Below, in pieces: positions 34,600-43,394 of a stretch of DNA of 64,000 nt. Origin of the DNA: Paenibacillus senegalensis JC66. Its GTDB lineage: Bacteria; Bacillota; Bacilli; Paenibacillales; NBRC-103111. Under the pieces are notes generated by a model. It was given only the letters and a program-made list of their open reading frames with translations. It did no database searches and was not told where the DNA came from. The translations under genes were made by a program, and so were the position numbers. The first letter of the stretch is position 1, and every line of letters starts with the position of its first letter. Location of the stretch: NCBI RefSeq assembly GCF_000285515.1, contig NZ_HE610957.1:1-64000 (forward strand). The letters are read 5' to 3'.

Positions 34600-35913
34600 A
34601 TGGTAATGACAAGAGGGAAGAAGAAAATAGCGGCAGGCGTTCTAATCAGCATAGTACTTACAGCTTGTGGCAGCAATGCCGGAAGTGAAAGCGGTACCAA
34701 CGGACAAGGAAATGCTAATGAGGGTCAGGTGACTCTTCAATTCATGGTCACTAGTGAAAACTACAGCGGCAGACTGAAGGATTTCATCGCCAATTACGAA
34801 GAGATGAGCGGCAACCGGGTTGATGTACAGCTGTTCCCGGCAGCGGAATTTGACAACATGCTTAAGGTAAAAATGATGTCCGATGAAGGTCCTGATTTGT
34901 TCGTAACAGACGATATAGCGATGTCCCAATTTCAGGTACCCGTAGAATGGTTTGAGGATCTGACAGAGCGGCCGTGGGCAGAGCGGCTTTCAGACGGGGG
35001 CAGAGCCATTATCGAATGGAACGATGGAAGGATTACCGGACTCCCCATTACGAATCCTGGCGGCATGGGGATGATGTACAACAAAGCGATATTTGATGAG
35101 CTTGGATTGTCCGAGCCTACAACTTGGGATGAGCTGCTTCAGCTTTCCGAAACGTTGAAGCAAGCAGGCGTTACCCCCATTAATATTCAATTGGCAAACG
35201 GCAGTGAATTTGGCACCACTCACTTGATGCATCAGCTGTTTGCCAATGCCGAGCTGAACAGGGGGAGCCAGATTTGGGATGAATTAAACAGCAATAAGCT
35301 TAAGCTCGTGGAAGTAGAAGAATATGAACAGGCTTTGCAGCAAATGCTGGAGCTAAAGGAAAAGGGCTATATTAATGAAGATTTTATTTCCAATACGTTT
35401 GAGATGACACAGGAAAAGCTGGGTACCGGACAAGTGGCTATGCATCCTGGAGGTGATTTTATACTCGAGCCGCTGTTGGAGAATTATCCGGATATCGAGC
35501 TGGGATTTTTCCCCATGCCTTTTGGCGATACACCTGGAGTAATTTCCTTATACGCTGGAGTCGGAATGTCTGTAAATAGTAATGCTAAAAACAAAGAGGC
35601 GGCTCTGGAGCTGATTGATTTCTTCGCCACTAAGGAAGAACAGGAAGCCTATATGGGCAAAGCTCCGGGCACCTCTGTATTTGCTGATGTCGAGGCGGAG
35701 CAAAACATGATAAGTGAGGAACTGCAAAAGTATATGGACAGCGGGAGAGCATTCATGGGAATGTTCGGAAGATTTCAGGTATGGAATGATATGGACGCAC
35801 GCAAATTAATGCAGGAAATGATGCTCGGAAGCAAATCACCGCAAAGAGTACTCGAAGAGCTTGACGCCAAAGCCGAGCTGCTTGGCAGAGGGAAGCAGCT
35901 GCCGGGATGGTAA
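34600..35913 (+). CDS. Sugar ABC transporter substrate-binding lipoprotein (family 1)
   Basis: A 437-residue lipoprotein: signal peptide with lipobox LTAC (acylated Cys about residue 23), a short Gly/Asn/Glu linker, then a family-1 extracellular binding fold (YEEMSGNRVDVQLFPAAEFD; GLPITNPGGMGMMYNKAIFD; MHPGGDFILEPLLENYPDIE). It captures a sugar or oligosaccharide outside the membrane for the two permeases that follow. No ATPase gene is present, as is usual for importers that share an MsmX-type ATPase. Start ATG behind GGGGG. Confidence 0.92.
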   Translation: MVMTRGKKKIAAGVLISIVLTACGSNAGSESGTNGQGNANEGQVTLQFMVTSENYSGRLKDFIANYEEMSGNRVDVQLFPAAEFDNMLKVKMMSDEGPDLFVTDDIAMSQFQVPVEWFEDLTERPWAERLSDGGRAIIEWNDGRITGLPITNPGGMGMMYNKAIFDELGLSEPTTWDELLQLSETLKQAGVTPINIQLANGSEFGTTHLMHQLFANAELNRGSQIWDELNSNKLKLVEVEEYEQALQQMLELKEKGYINEDFISNTFEMTQEKLGTGQVAMHPGGDFILEPLLENYPDIELGFFPMPFGDTPGVISLYAGVGMSVNSNAKNKEAALELIDFFATKEEQEAYMGKAPGTSVFADVEAEQNMISEELQKYMDSGRAFMGMFGRFQVWNDMDARKLMQEMMLGSKSPQRVLEELDAKAELLGRGKQLPGW

Positions 35914-35947
35914 GCGTGAACCGATTTCAATGGAGGGAGGGACTGAC

Positions 35948-36865
35948 GTGTCAGCCAGCATAGAAGCGAGGAAATTACCTTTATTAAGAAAGCGCAGGCC
36001 TCCAATTTACTATCCTGTCTTATTTATTGTACCTGCCTTAATCGTCTATCTTGTGTTTTTTGCTTATCCAACTTTGCTCGGCTTTTACTACTCTTTTACA
36101 GATTGGAATTCATCTAATTCGGACATTCGTTTTGTAGGCCTTACACAGTTTGTGGAAGCGGTTAAAAATCCCGACTTTGGAATTGCTTTGCGAAACACCT
36201 TTATATTCGCCATTGTAACGACGCTGGGCAAGAACGGGCTGGGGATTGCCCTGGCCGTTCTGCTCACTATGGGGATCCGGGCCCGCAGCGCGCTAAGAGC
36301 CGTCTACTTCTCCCCGGCCATTCTCAATATAGTGGCGGTAGGTTTAATTTTCCAAGGGCTGCTGAATCCGCATACCGGTTTTTTGAACAATACTCTGAGA
36401 TCCTTAAATCTTGATTTTTTGGCGCTGGGCTGGATTAGTGATCCTTCTCTGGCTATCTATGCAGCTTGTCTAATGGAAATTTGGAGGGCAACCGGTATTT
36501 CCATGGCTATTTATATCGCGGGAATCCAGAACATATCCAAGGATTACTATGAGGCTGCTGAGATCGATGGGGCGTCCATGTGGAAAAAATTCACACATGT
36601 CACGTTACCGCTGCTAATGCCGGCTATAACCATTAATGTTTTGCTGGCAGTCATTTACGGAGCCCGTATGTTTGAAGGTGTGTACTTTCTTACCCAAGGG
36701 GGCCCGGGAAGCTCTTCTGAAGTGCTCATGACACTTGTCTATAAATATATGGGACAAGGGCTGTATGGCTACAGCACCGCGATGAATCTAATTCTAGTTG
36801 TATTGATCATCGTCATTTCCATGCCGCTTCTTTCTTACATGAGAAAAAGGGAGGTTGAAGGGTAA
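35948..36865 (+). CDS. Sugar ABC transporter permease (MalF-like)
   Basis: A 305-residue inner-membrane permease with six helices and the EAA loop YYEAAEIDGASMWKKFTHVT that docks the ATPase. The GTG at 35948 follows GGAGGGAGGGA (35932-35942); the frame is open further upstream but overlaps the binding-protein gene. First of two permeases of the importer; its TAA overlaps the next ATG by one base. Confidence 0.92.
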   Translation: MSASIEARKLPLLRKRRPPIYYPVLFIVPALIVYLVFFAYPTLLGFYYSFTDWNSSNSDIRFVGLTQFVEAVKNPDFGIALRNTFIFAIVTTLGKNGLGIALAVLLTMGIRARSALRAVYFSPAILNIVAVGLIFQGLLNPHTGFLNNTLRSLNLDFLALGWISDPSLAIYAACLMEIWRATGISMAIYIAGIQNISKDYYEAAEIDGASMWKKFTHVTLPLLMPAITINVLLAVIYGARMFEGVYFLTQGGPGSSSEVLMTLVYKYMGQGLYGYSTAMNLILVVLIIVISMPLLSYMRKREVEG

Positions 36866-37692
36866 TGGGAAAAAAGACTCGAGGTTTAAATCGTTTGGTG
36901 GAGTTGGGTTTATGGGCTTTAAGCCTCATTATATTTATCCCTTACCTGCTGGTCGTCTTAACTTCGGCGAAGAACAGTAAAGAAGCAGGCCTGTTTCGTC
37001 TCTCCTTTCCTTCAGAGTTTCATATTTTTGAAAACTACCAGACCATATTTGAGAGAGGACATATTATTCAGGGCTTTATCAACAGTGTTGTGGTCACGTT
37101 TGGATCGCTTGTGCTCGTACTGGCGTGTGCAGCACTGCTCAGCTTCTATATTGCCAGAGTAAAGGGGAAATTTTCCGATTTTCTTTACCGGTTTTTTCTC
37201 TTGGGGATGGTGGCGCCCATCAGCCTAGTAACCACCTTCAATGTGCTCAAAGGCCTCAACCTGTTAAATACACGACTAGGAATTATTATGATTTTTGCGG
37301 GAATCCTTATTCCTTTTGCCATGTTTATCTACGTCGGTTTTATTAAGACCATTCCGCGGGAAATGGACGAAGCGGCGACTATTGACGGCTGCGGGCCTTA
37401 CCGAATGTTTGCGGTCATTATCTTTCCGCTAATGAAACCTATTACTTTTACCGCTGCTATTCTTGTGTTTATGAATGTGTGGAACGATTCTCAGATTCCG
37501 CTGTTTTTTCTCAACGACAATCAATATTGGACCATGCCTTTGAATATTTACCGGTTCTACGGCTATTTTCGTACGGACTGGAACTATATTTTTGGCAATA
37601 TTCTGTTGACCACGCTTCCGGTCTTTATCATTTATTTAGTCGGTCAGAGATTCATGATTGAAGGCATGACAAGCGGTGCTGTAAAAGGCTGA
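36865..37692 (+). CDS. Sugar ABC transporter permease (MalG-like)
   Basis: A 275-residue permease with six helices and the EAA loop MDEAATIDGCGPYRMFAVII. It completes the importer heterodimer. It lies one base from the first permease and 50 bases before the PIG-L gene. Confidence 0.92.
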   Translation: MGKKTRGLNRLVELGLWALSLIIFIPYLLVVLTSAKNSKEAGLFRLSFPSEFHIFENYQTIFERGHIIQGFINSVVVTFGSLVLVLACAALLSFYIARVKGKFSDFLYRFFLLGMVAPISLVTTFNVLKGLNLLNTRLGIIMIFAGILIPFAMFIYVGFIKTIPREMDEAATIDGCGPYRMFAVIIFPLMKPITFTAAILVFMNVWNDSQIPLFFLNDNQYWTMPLNIYRFYGYFRTDWNYIFGNILLTTLPVFIIYLVGQRFMIEGMTSGAVKG

Positions 37693-37742
37693 TTTTCGTA
37701 TTGAGCTGAATTTTCAACTAAAAAAGCAAAGGAGAAATACTT

Positions 37743-38444
37743 ATGAGAGTGCTTGCCGTCGGAGCGCATCCGGACGATGTGGAAATATTATGCGGAGGTA
37801 CCTTGGCTAAATATGCGGCCAGGGGGGATCAAGTCACCATTATGATTGCAACAAACGGCAACGTCGGATCTCCAAATTTGACTAAGGAGGAAATTGCCGA
37901 CGTACGGAAAAAAGAGGCCCAGCGCTCTGCCGATATCATCGGAGCGGATTTGATTTGGCTTGGCTATGACGATGAATTTTTATTTCATGACCGGGAAACC
38001 CGGATGGCTTTTATTAATGCTATCCGCAAGGCGGCTCCGGATGTGATGTTCGTGCATGGCAGCAATGATTATCATCCGGATCATAGGATTTGTGGTGAAA
38101 TAGCTGCAGACTGCCGTATTCCCGTTACGGTGCCGTTAATTGAAACAGAGCATCCGCCCCTAGGCAAAATTCCACATGTGTTCATCATGGATAATTTAGG
38201 CGCTATCGGCTTTGAGCCGGAATTTTATGTCGATGTAACCGATGTATATGAAACCAAAAGCAATATGATCCGCGCGCACGAAAGTCAGGATTCGTGGCTG
38301 CAGTATCAGTATGGAATGGATTATATCGAGTTTGTCTCCAAAATGAGCTCGGTACGAGGAATGGCCATAGGGGTGCGTTATGCAGAGGCTTTCCGCAGCC
38401 TGCCCATGTATCCCGTTCAGGGTGGAGGGCATCTTCTTCCTTAA
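37743..38444 (+). CDS. PIG-L (LmbE-like) family deacetylase
   Basis: A 233-residue zinc hydrolase. The metal-binding motif VGAHPDDVEILCGGTL is at the N-terminus and the second zinc histidine is in HGSNDYHPDH. The family removes acetyl groups from N-acetylglucosaminyl or related amino-sugar compounds (MshB, BshB, chitobiose deacetylases). As the last gene of the importer operon it suggests the imported compound carries an N-acetyl sugar. Ribosome site AAAGGAG. Confidence 0.9.
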   Translation: MRVLAVGAHPDDVEILCGGTLAKYAARGDQVTIMIATNGNVGSPNLTKEEIADVRKKEAQRSADIIGADLIWLGYDDEFLFHDRETRMAFINAIRKAAPDVMFVHGSNDYHPDHRICGEIAADCRIPVTVPLIETEHPPLGKIPHVFIMDNLGAIGFEPEFYVDVTDVYETKSNMIRAHESQDSWLQYQYGMDYIEFVSKMSSVRGMAIGVRYAEAFRSLPMYPVQGGGHLLP

Positions 38445-38619
38445 GCTAAGCCTGAATATAAAATAATAACGGGACTGTGCGAAAAGTGGCCGTTGCAGTC
38501 CGATAGTTAGAATAAAGCAACCCCCAAGCAGCTCGCCCGAGGCAGCGGACCCGATACGAAATGTATGCGAAAACAATCATACCATTGAATTCTAAGGCAC
38601 AACTCCTGCATGAAAATAA

Positions 38620-38974
38620 CCAAGGTTGGCGGGGGTCGCGGCTGCGGGGGCTTGTTGCCTGTTGTTGCTAGTTGTTTCCTGCATTTTGTACGAAATGTCG
38701 TACAAACGCATGGGGTTGACGGGCGAATACCGGAGATTTGTATGAAACGTCGTACAAATACAGGGGATAGAAGGGCAATTACCCAAGATTTGTATGACAA
38801 ATCGTACAAAGGCAGGGGATTGAAGGGCGATTACCCGAGATTTGTATGACAAATCGTACAAATGCAAGGGCTTTAAGCTATTAAGGAACTGCAGCCAATG
38901 TTCTAGACGAAATGTCGTACAAGTCATGTGATTGAGGTACGATTACCCGAGATGCTCATCATGCGGGGAGTTTT
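38620..38974 (+). repeat. Tandem-hairpin repeat array, copy B
   Basis: A 355-base homologue of 15175-15514. Hairpins begin at 38685, 38737, 38789 and 38841 (exact 52-base period) and about 38901. Unit 1 is TTTGTACGA-AATG-TCGTACAAA; units 3 and 4 are TTTGTATGA-CAAA-TCGTACAAA. It begins with the same CCAAGGTTGGCGGGG head and ends at ATGCGGGGAGTTTT. It lies alone between the PIG-L gene and the GntR gene; the flanks 38445-38619 and 38975-39222 hold no gene, though two loose copies of AAACCGYATACAAT occur at 38987-39053. Confidence 0.88.
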
Positions 38975-39222
38975 ATTTTCACAGAAAAACCGTATACAAT
39001 CGCCGCTACAGCGGGGCCCGGGTGCCAATTTTATGCCAAAAACCGCATACAATTGCCCTCGCAGCGCAATCGGAAGCGAAATGGGGCCGTCCATCAGTCA
39101 GTCTACACTTACTTTCTGGACAGCCCCGTTATCTTGTAAGGATTATAACGACATTAAGCTATGACGCCGTTATCGCTAAAAGCGTTTAAGAAAGCTGCTG
39201 GAGTGGACTCATTCCCAGCAGC

Positions 39223-39864
39223 TCAGTATATATGAGACTTCAGGACCGGCTCAATGCAGCTCCAGTCTTTGGTCCGGAGGGCTTCCAGCAGCTCCGAGTG
39301 CTCTTGAATCAGCTTGGCAAAGTGATCTTGCTGATGCATATGGGAATTGTTCATGAAATGAAACACGATTCTGGATGATACCCCTGACCATAATGAAATC
39401 AAGTAGGGCTCGCCCGTCAAGGAAACCAGATATTCATGAAATTGAAGATCCTTCTTGACGACGCTGCCCAAATCTTCATTCTTGCAGGCTTCGATTAATT
39501 CTTTCACGATATTGTCCAGATTATGGAAATGGTCTTCGTCCAGCTGATTGAGTACTTTGCGAATGCAGAACGACTCGAGCAGGATCCGAAGAGGGTTGAG
39601 CAGTACCGCGACTTCTTCTTGATTCACGTTGGCGACTACCGTTTCCCGGTGAGTCTGGGTGACGAGCAAGCCTTCGCGCTCCAGAAGGAGAATCGCTTCC
39701 CGGATTGGGCCGCGGCTAACTCCCATATCTCTCGACAAATCCTGCTCGCGCAGTCTTTGTCCAGGCTTCAATTGCCCGCCAATGACGGCATCCTTAATAT
39801 CCTGGTAAATCTGATTGCGCAGTGTATCTGTTTTTTTTATAGAAAACCGAAATTCGGAGCTCAT
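39223..39864 (-). CDS. GntR-family regulator with FCD domain (FadR subfamily)
   Basis: A 213-residue repressor: winged helix (IYQDIKDAVIGGQLKPGQRL; LSRDMGVSRGPIREAILLLE) and an all-helical FCD effector domain with metal-ligand histidines (DLQFHEYL, HSELLEAL). Start ATG at 39862-39864 behind GGAGGAAAA; the GTG six codons earlier overlaps the ribosome site. FCD regulators usually respond to sugar acids or carboxylates. Divergent from the enolase-superfamily gene, with the operator between. Confidence 0.92.
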   Translation of the reverse strand: MSSEFRFSIKKTDTLRNQIYQDIKDAVIGGQLKPGQRLREQDLSRDMGVSRGPIREAILLLEREGLLVTQTHRETVVANVNQEEVAVLLNPLRILLESFCIRKVLNQLDEDHFHNLDNIVKELIEACKNEDLGSVVKKDLQFHEYLVSLTGEPYLISLWSGVSSRIVFHFMNNSHMHQQDHFAKLIQEHSELLEALRTKDWSCIEPVLKSHIY

Positions 39865-39907
39865 GCTTGACTTTTCCTCCACTCATATTGGACTGACACT
39901 TTATCTT

Positions 39908-39936
39908 ACAATAACGGAAATAATTTCTTAAGTCAA
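39908..39936 (-). promoter_or_regulatory. Promoter of the GntR-FCD gene
   Basis: Reverse strand TTGACT (39931-39936), 17 bases, TATTGT (39908-39913). It lies 30 bases from the shared operator. Confidence 0.55.
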
Positions 39937-39965
39937 TGTCTACAGTATAAATAAACGTAAATGTT

Positions 39966-39998
39966 ATTGTTGACAATGACAATACTGTGTCATATGCT
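39966..39998 (+). promoter_or_regulatory. Promoter and GntR operator of the enolase-superfamily operon
   Basis: ATTGTTGACAAT (39966-39977) is identical to the operator arm at 34243-34254. It includes the -35 TTGACA (39970-39975), with TATGCT (39993-39998) 17 bases on. Confidence 0.7.
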
Positions 39999-40041
39999 AG
40001 AACTGAACTTGAATCTATGAAACCCGATAAGGAGTGTCCTC

Positions 40042-41202
40042 ATGAAGATTATCGATGTAATAACTACGCCCGTTTTGATTCCGTTCAAAAAGCCTGCCAA
40101 GTGGTCGGGTGGCATCCGCAGAAATGCTCCGGCTTTAATCGTTCAATTAGTTACTGATGAAGGTTTGATTGGTTATGGAGAGTGCGTGGGTCCTACAATT
40201 CCGACCATCCGTACAGTAGTGGAGAAAGAATTCAAGCCCTTTCTGCTAGGCAAAGACCCTATGCAAACAGAGCTTATTCTTCATCAATTAGAGGAATATG
40301 TACTTAACTGGTCGCAAATGGGCTATTATGCCATGGCGGGAATCGATATAGCGCTGCTCGATTTAAAGGCGAAAATATTAAGCACTCCGATGTATAATCT
40401 ATTAGGAGGCTTGTACCGCAAGGATGTCCGCTTTGCCGGCTATTTGTTTATTGACGATCCGTTAGTAAATGCTAGGGAAGCGGAGGAGTTAGTGGCCAAA
40501 GGATATGATGAAATTAAAATTAAAGTTGGCCGTGAAGTCGATTATGATACCCAAAGAATCAAGGAGATTCGCCGGGCAGTCGGCCCGGATGTTAAGCTCA
40601 GAATAGACGCGAATCAAATTTGGAGCGTCCCGACTGCCATTCGCGCAATTAACCAAATGGCGGAATATGGGCTGCAGCTTGTTGAACAGCCTGTCCCTTA
40701 TTACGATATCGATGGGATGGCGGCGGTAAGCCGTGCTGTACCGGTGCCGATCACGGCGGATGAAGCCTGTACCACTTTTGATTCTGCCCTTAAGCTGATT
40801 GAAAAAGGAGCGGTGTCCGCATTTACGGTCTATCCTTCCGAAGCTGGCGGACTTTTGAAAGCCAAGCAGATTATTGAGCTGGCCAACACGTACGGCATAT
40901 GGTGTGTGACCGGTTCTTGGGCGGAAACGGGAATTGCCACCATGGCGAATGCGCATTTGATTGCATCATCCCGGAACTTCCTGATGGCGAGCGATACCCA
41001 TTATGAGTGGTATGCTTCAGATGTACTGAGCCAGCCGCTTACGATTGAGAATGGAAAGCTCAGCATGAGCGACCGTCCTGGCTTAGGAGTAGAACTCGCA
41101 CCAGAGTTTAATGGACTGGCTAAAGACGAAATCCGCGAGATGGTCTTTTATGATGATGAGTCGGCAGAGCAGTATCAGCCGAGAATTGGAATGCTGCTGT
41201 AG
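40042..41202 (+). CDS. Enolase-superfamily enzyme (mandelate racemase/muconate lactonizing type)
   Basis: A 386-residue cytosolic enzyme with a capping domain and a C-terminal barrel. Catalytic Lys159 and Lys161 lie in EIKIKVG; magnesium ligands are Asp189 (RIDANQ), Glu215 (VEQPVP) and Asp240/Glu241 (TADEACTT). The paired KxK and absence of a His-Asp dyad place it nearer the muconate-lactonizing/dipeptide-epimerase subgroup than sugar-acid dehydratases. It abstracts a proton alpha to a carboxylate; epimerisation, cycloisomerisation or elimination all remain possible. Start ATG behind AAGGAGTG. Confidence 0.9.
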   Translation: MKIIDVITTPVLIPFKKPAKWSGGIRRNAPALIVQLVTDEGLIGYGECVGPTIPTIRTVVEKEFKPFLLGKDPMQTELILHQLEEYVLNWSQMGYYAMAGIDIALLDLKAKILSTPMYNLLGGLYRKDVRFAGYLFIDDPLVNAREAEELVAKGYDEIKIKVGREVDYDTQRIKEIRRAVGPDVKLRIDANQIWSVPTAIRAINQMAEYGLQLVEQPVPYYDIDGMAAVSRAVPVPITADEACTTFDSALKLIEKGAVSAFTVYPSEAGGLLKAKQIIELANTYGIWCVTGSWAETGIATMANAHLIASSRNFLMASDTHYEWYASDVLSQPLTIENGKLSMSDRPGLGVELAPEFNGLAKDEIREMVFYDDESAEQYQPRIGMLL

Positions 41203-41272
41203 CACGGAAAAGAAAACGGAGAGTAACTCAACCTATTGAAAAAACGGATAGGCGCAGGGAGGTTGAAGAAGC

Positions 41273-42301
41273 ATGTCTCAGCAAATGAAAGCGCTGGTTT
41301 GGCACGGGAAAAGCGATTTGCGTCTTGAAAGCGTGCCGGTACCTTCCATAGGAGCCAGGGAAGTTCTGGTGAAAGTTCGCTATTCGGGGATCTGCGCCAC
41401 GGACCAGGAAATCTTTAACGGAGAATATCCGTACAAGCCGCCATACACACTTGGTCATGAAATAACCGGTACAATAGCGAAGACTGGCAGTGAAGCTGAC
41501 CATTTGCCAATTGGAACGAGAGTCGTGGTCGATCCCGCAATTCCCTGTGAAGTATGCAGATTTTGCCGTCAAGGCAAATGGGAGTTCTGCCGGAATTACC
41601 GGGAGCTTGGCATTACAGAGGACGGAGGCTGGGCAGAGTATGCAAAAGCTCCGGCCAGATGTGTCTATGCCATTCCCGATTCCATGTCCGATATGGCAGC
41701 CGCCGTGTTCGAGCCCCTTGTTTGTCCGCTGAATGCGTCGGAAGCGGCTGGTATTCATACTGGGGATCACGTGTTAGTGCTCGGTGACGGGCCGGCCGCT
41801 ATGTACTTCGTACAGATTGCCCGCATGATGGGAGCCGCTGCCATAGCCGTCTCCTACCGTCAGCAAGCCAGGACAGACGCCTTAAGATTGTATGGAGCCA
41901 ATGAACTAGTAGAGAGCGATAATATTGACCGGCTTCGTACAACAAGCTGCTATATGGACCATGATGGCTTCGATTTGGTTATCGATGCGGTAGGCAGCTC
42001 GGAAACCGTCTTGCAGGCTGTGAATATGGCAAGAGTAGGCGGACGTATCATTTTATATGGATTAAAGGAAGCGGAGAGCCGCGCTTTTCCCCATCGAGAA
42101 ATGGTGTTGAAGAATTTGACGCTTTATGGAAGAACGAATGGGCCATCGCTATGGCTTAAGGCGTTGGAGCTGGTCGGCTCAGGGGCCTTGACTATAGACA
42201 CCATTGCGGATCATGTAATCTCTGCCGGGGAAGCGGCACGATTGTTAAGCCTCAGCTCGTGGCCATGGGTGAAAGCTGTTATTGACTGGGAAAAGGCATA
42301 G
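41273..42301 (+). CDS. Zinc-dependent medium-chain alcohol/sugar dehydrogenase
   Basis: A 342-residue MDR enzyme: catalytic zinc ligands in SGICATDQEIF and TLGHEITGTI, structural-zinc cysteines CEVCRFCRQGKWEFC, and the Rossmann loop VLVLGDGPAAMYFVQIA (GDGPA, slightly changed from GxGxxG). It probably oxidises a polyol or sugar-acid hydroxyl with NAD. It lies 70 bases after the enolase-superfamily gene in the same direction; ribosome site GGGAGG. Confidence 0.9.
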   Translation: MSQQMKALVWHGKSDLRLESVPVPSIGAREVLVKVRYSGICATDQEIFNGEYPYKPPYTLGHEITGTIAKTGSEADHLPIGTRVVVDPAIPCEVCRFCRQGKWEFCRNYRELGITEDGGWAEYAKAPARCVYAIPDSMSDMAAAVFEPLVCPLNASEAAGIHTGDHVLVLGDGPAAMYFVQIARMMGAAAIAVSYRQQARTDALRLYGANELVESDNIDRLRTTSCYMDHDGFDLVIDAVGSSETVLQAVNMARVGGRIILYGLKEAESRAFPHREMVLKNLTLYGRTNGPSLWLKALELVGSGALTIDTIADHVISAGEAARLLSLSSWPWVKAVIDWEKA

Positions 42302-42330
42302 AGCCAGATACTGAGTAGGAGGGAGCGCGG

Positions 42331-43080
42331 ATGGGAGCAACTGTGTGGTTCGGAGAGAAAGAGACAACCATTAAATGCGTCGCTTTTGACAAGGACGGTA
42401 CCTTGTTCGATGCATTCGGCTTCTGGCTGTACATTGATAATTTGCGGAAAGAGGCATTCGCATCTCAGGTTGGTGAGCAGTACAAGGAAGCCTGGAGCCG
42501 TCTCATGGGTATAACAGATACTGCTGTGGATCATCAGGGCGTGCTGGCTGTTGCTACCACTAATGAAGAGATTATTATGACAGCAGGACTGATTTATCAA
42601 TTAAAGGCTTGGCCATGGGTGAAATGCAAGCAGGCTGCAGAGGAAATATTCCAGACAGCGGATAAACAGATGGAAATTGCACAGGCGTTCAAAAAAGTCG
42701 AAGGGGTGCCCGATATTTTTCATAAGCTGACAAAAGCAGGCATCTACACAGGTATTCTGACTTCAGACTCCTACGCTCGTACTGAAAAATGCATGGAACT
42801 GCTGGAGGTGCAGAGGCTGTTGGATTTTATCGTAACCCCGGAGAAGGTCAAGAATGGCAAGCCTGCACCGGATATGGTTCATACCGCGTGCCAACAGCTT
42901 AATATTCAGCCTCATGAGATGGCTGTAATCGGTGATTCCGTCGTCGATATGAAAATGGCCAAGCAGGCTGGAAGCCTGGCTGTAGGTATCATTACTTACG
43001 AAGGCTCTGAAGAAGTATTGGCTCCGGAAGCCGATGTGCTGATTACATCGATCAATCAGATCCGGATCGATCCGTTGTGA
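42331..43080 (+). CDS. HAD-superfamily phosphatase-like hydrolase
   Basis: A 249-residue protein with motif I AFDKDGTLFD, a helical cap, motif II ILTSDS, the lysine in TPEKVKNGKPAPDM and motif IV AVIGDSVVDMKMAKQAG. Most such enzymes dephosphorylate small sugar phosphates; some are phosphonatases. The second residue of motif I is Lys rather than the usual hydrophobic residue. It closes the enolase/dehydrogenase operon; ribosome site GGAGGG. Confidence 0.88.
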   Translation: MGATVWFGEKETTIKCVAFDKDGTLFDAFGFWLYIDNLRKEAFASQVGEQYKEAWSRLMGITDTAVDHQGVLAVATTNEEIIMTAGLIYQLKAWPWVKCKQAAEEIFQTADKQMEIAQAFKKVEGVPDIFHKLTKAGIYTGILTSDSYARTEKCMELLEVQRLLDFIVTPEKVKNGKPAPDMVHTACQQLNIQPHEMAVIGDSVVDMKMAKQAGSLAVGIITYEGSEEVLAPEADVLITSINQIRIDPL

Positions 43081-43206
43081 TCTCATTTAATACATCGAAC
43101 CTCATATATCTAACCTAATTAATGGCCGACAGACTTTTACGATTTAATGTTCGGCAGACTTTACGATCCAAATCGAATAGATACAAGCGAAGGGCAGTCC
43201 TAGAGT

Positions 43207-43255
43207 CAGGGCAGTTCAGTATCAGTGAAAACTGACGACTGGACGCCCTGTTTTT
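43207..43255 (+). terminator. Terminator after HAD gene
   Basis: CAGGGC with GCCCTG form the base of a stem extended by partly paired AGTTCAGT/ACTGGAC, followed by TTTTT. The rest of the 314-base gap contains a short direct repeat (GACAGACTTTTACGAT at about 43128 and GGCAGACTTTACGATCC at about 43152) and a perfect -10 TATAAT at 43331 with no clear -35. Confidence 0.65.
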
Positions 43256-43394
43256 GTTTATGCCAAGAATGTACGATTTACTGCCTAATTTCACAAGATT
43301 ACTGCATAGAGCAGGTATTAGGGCCATTGTTATAATCATTTGTAGACTTACCAGTCTATGTTATAACTGGCTGGAACGATGAGGGGGGTACTGA

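Noticed and set aside
38592-38927. Reverse-strand protein with repeated LYDLSYKSRVIAL-type text
   Set aside because: It is the translation of the hairpin array, whose 52-base period is not a multiple of three, and the same region is open in several frames; no ribosome site or domain.
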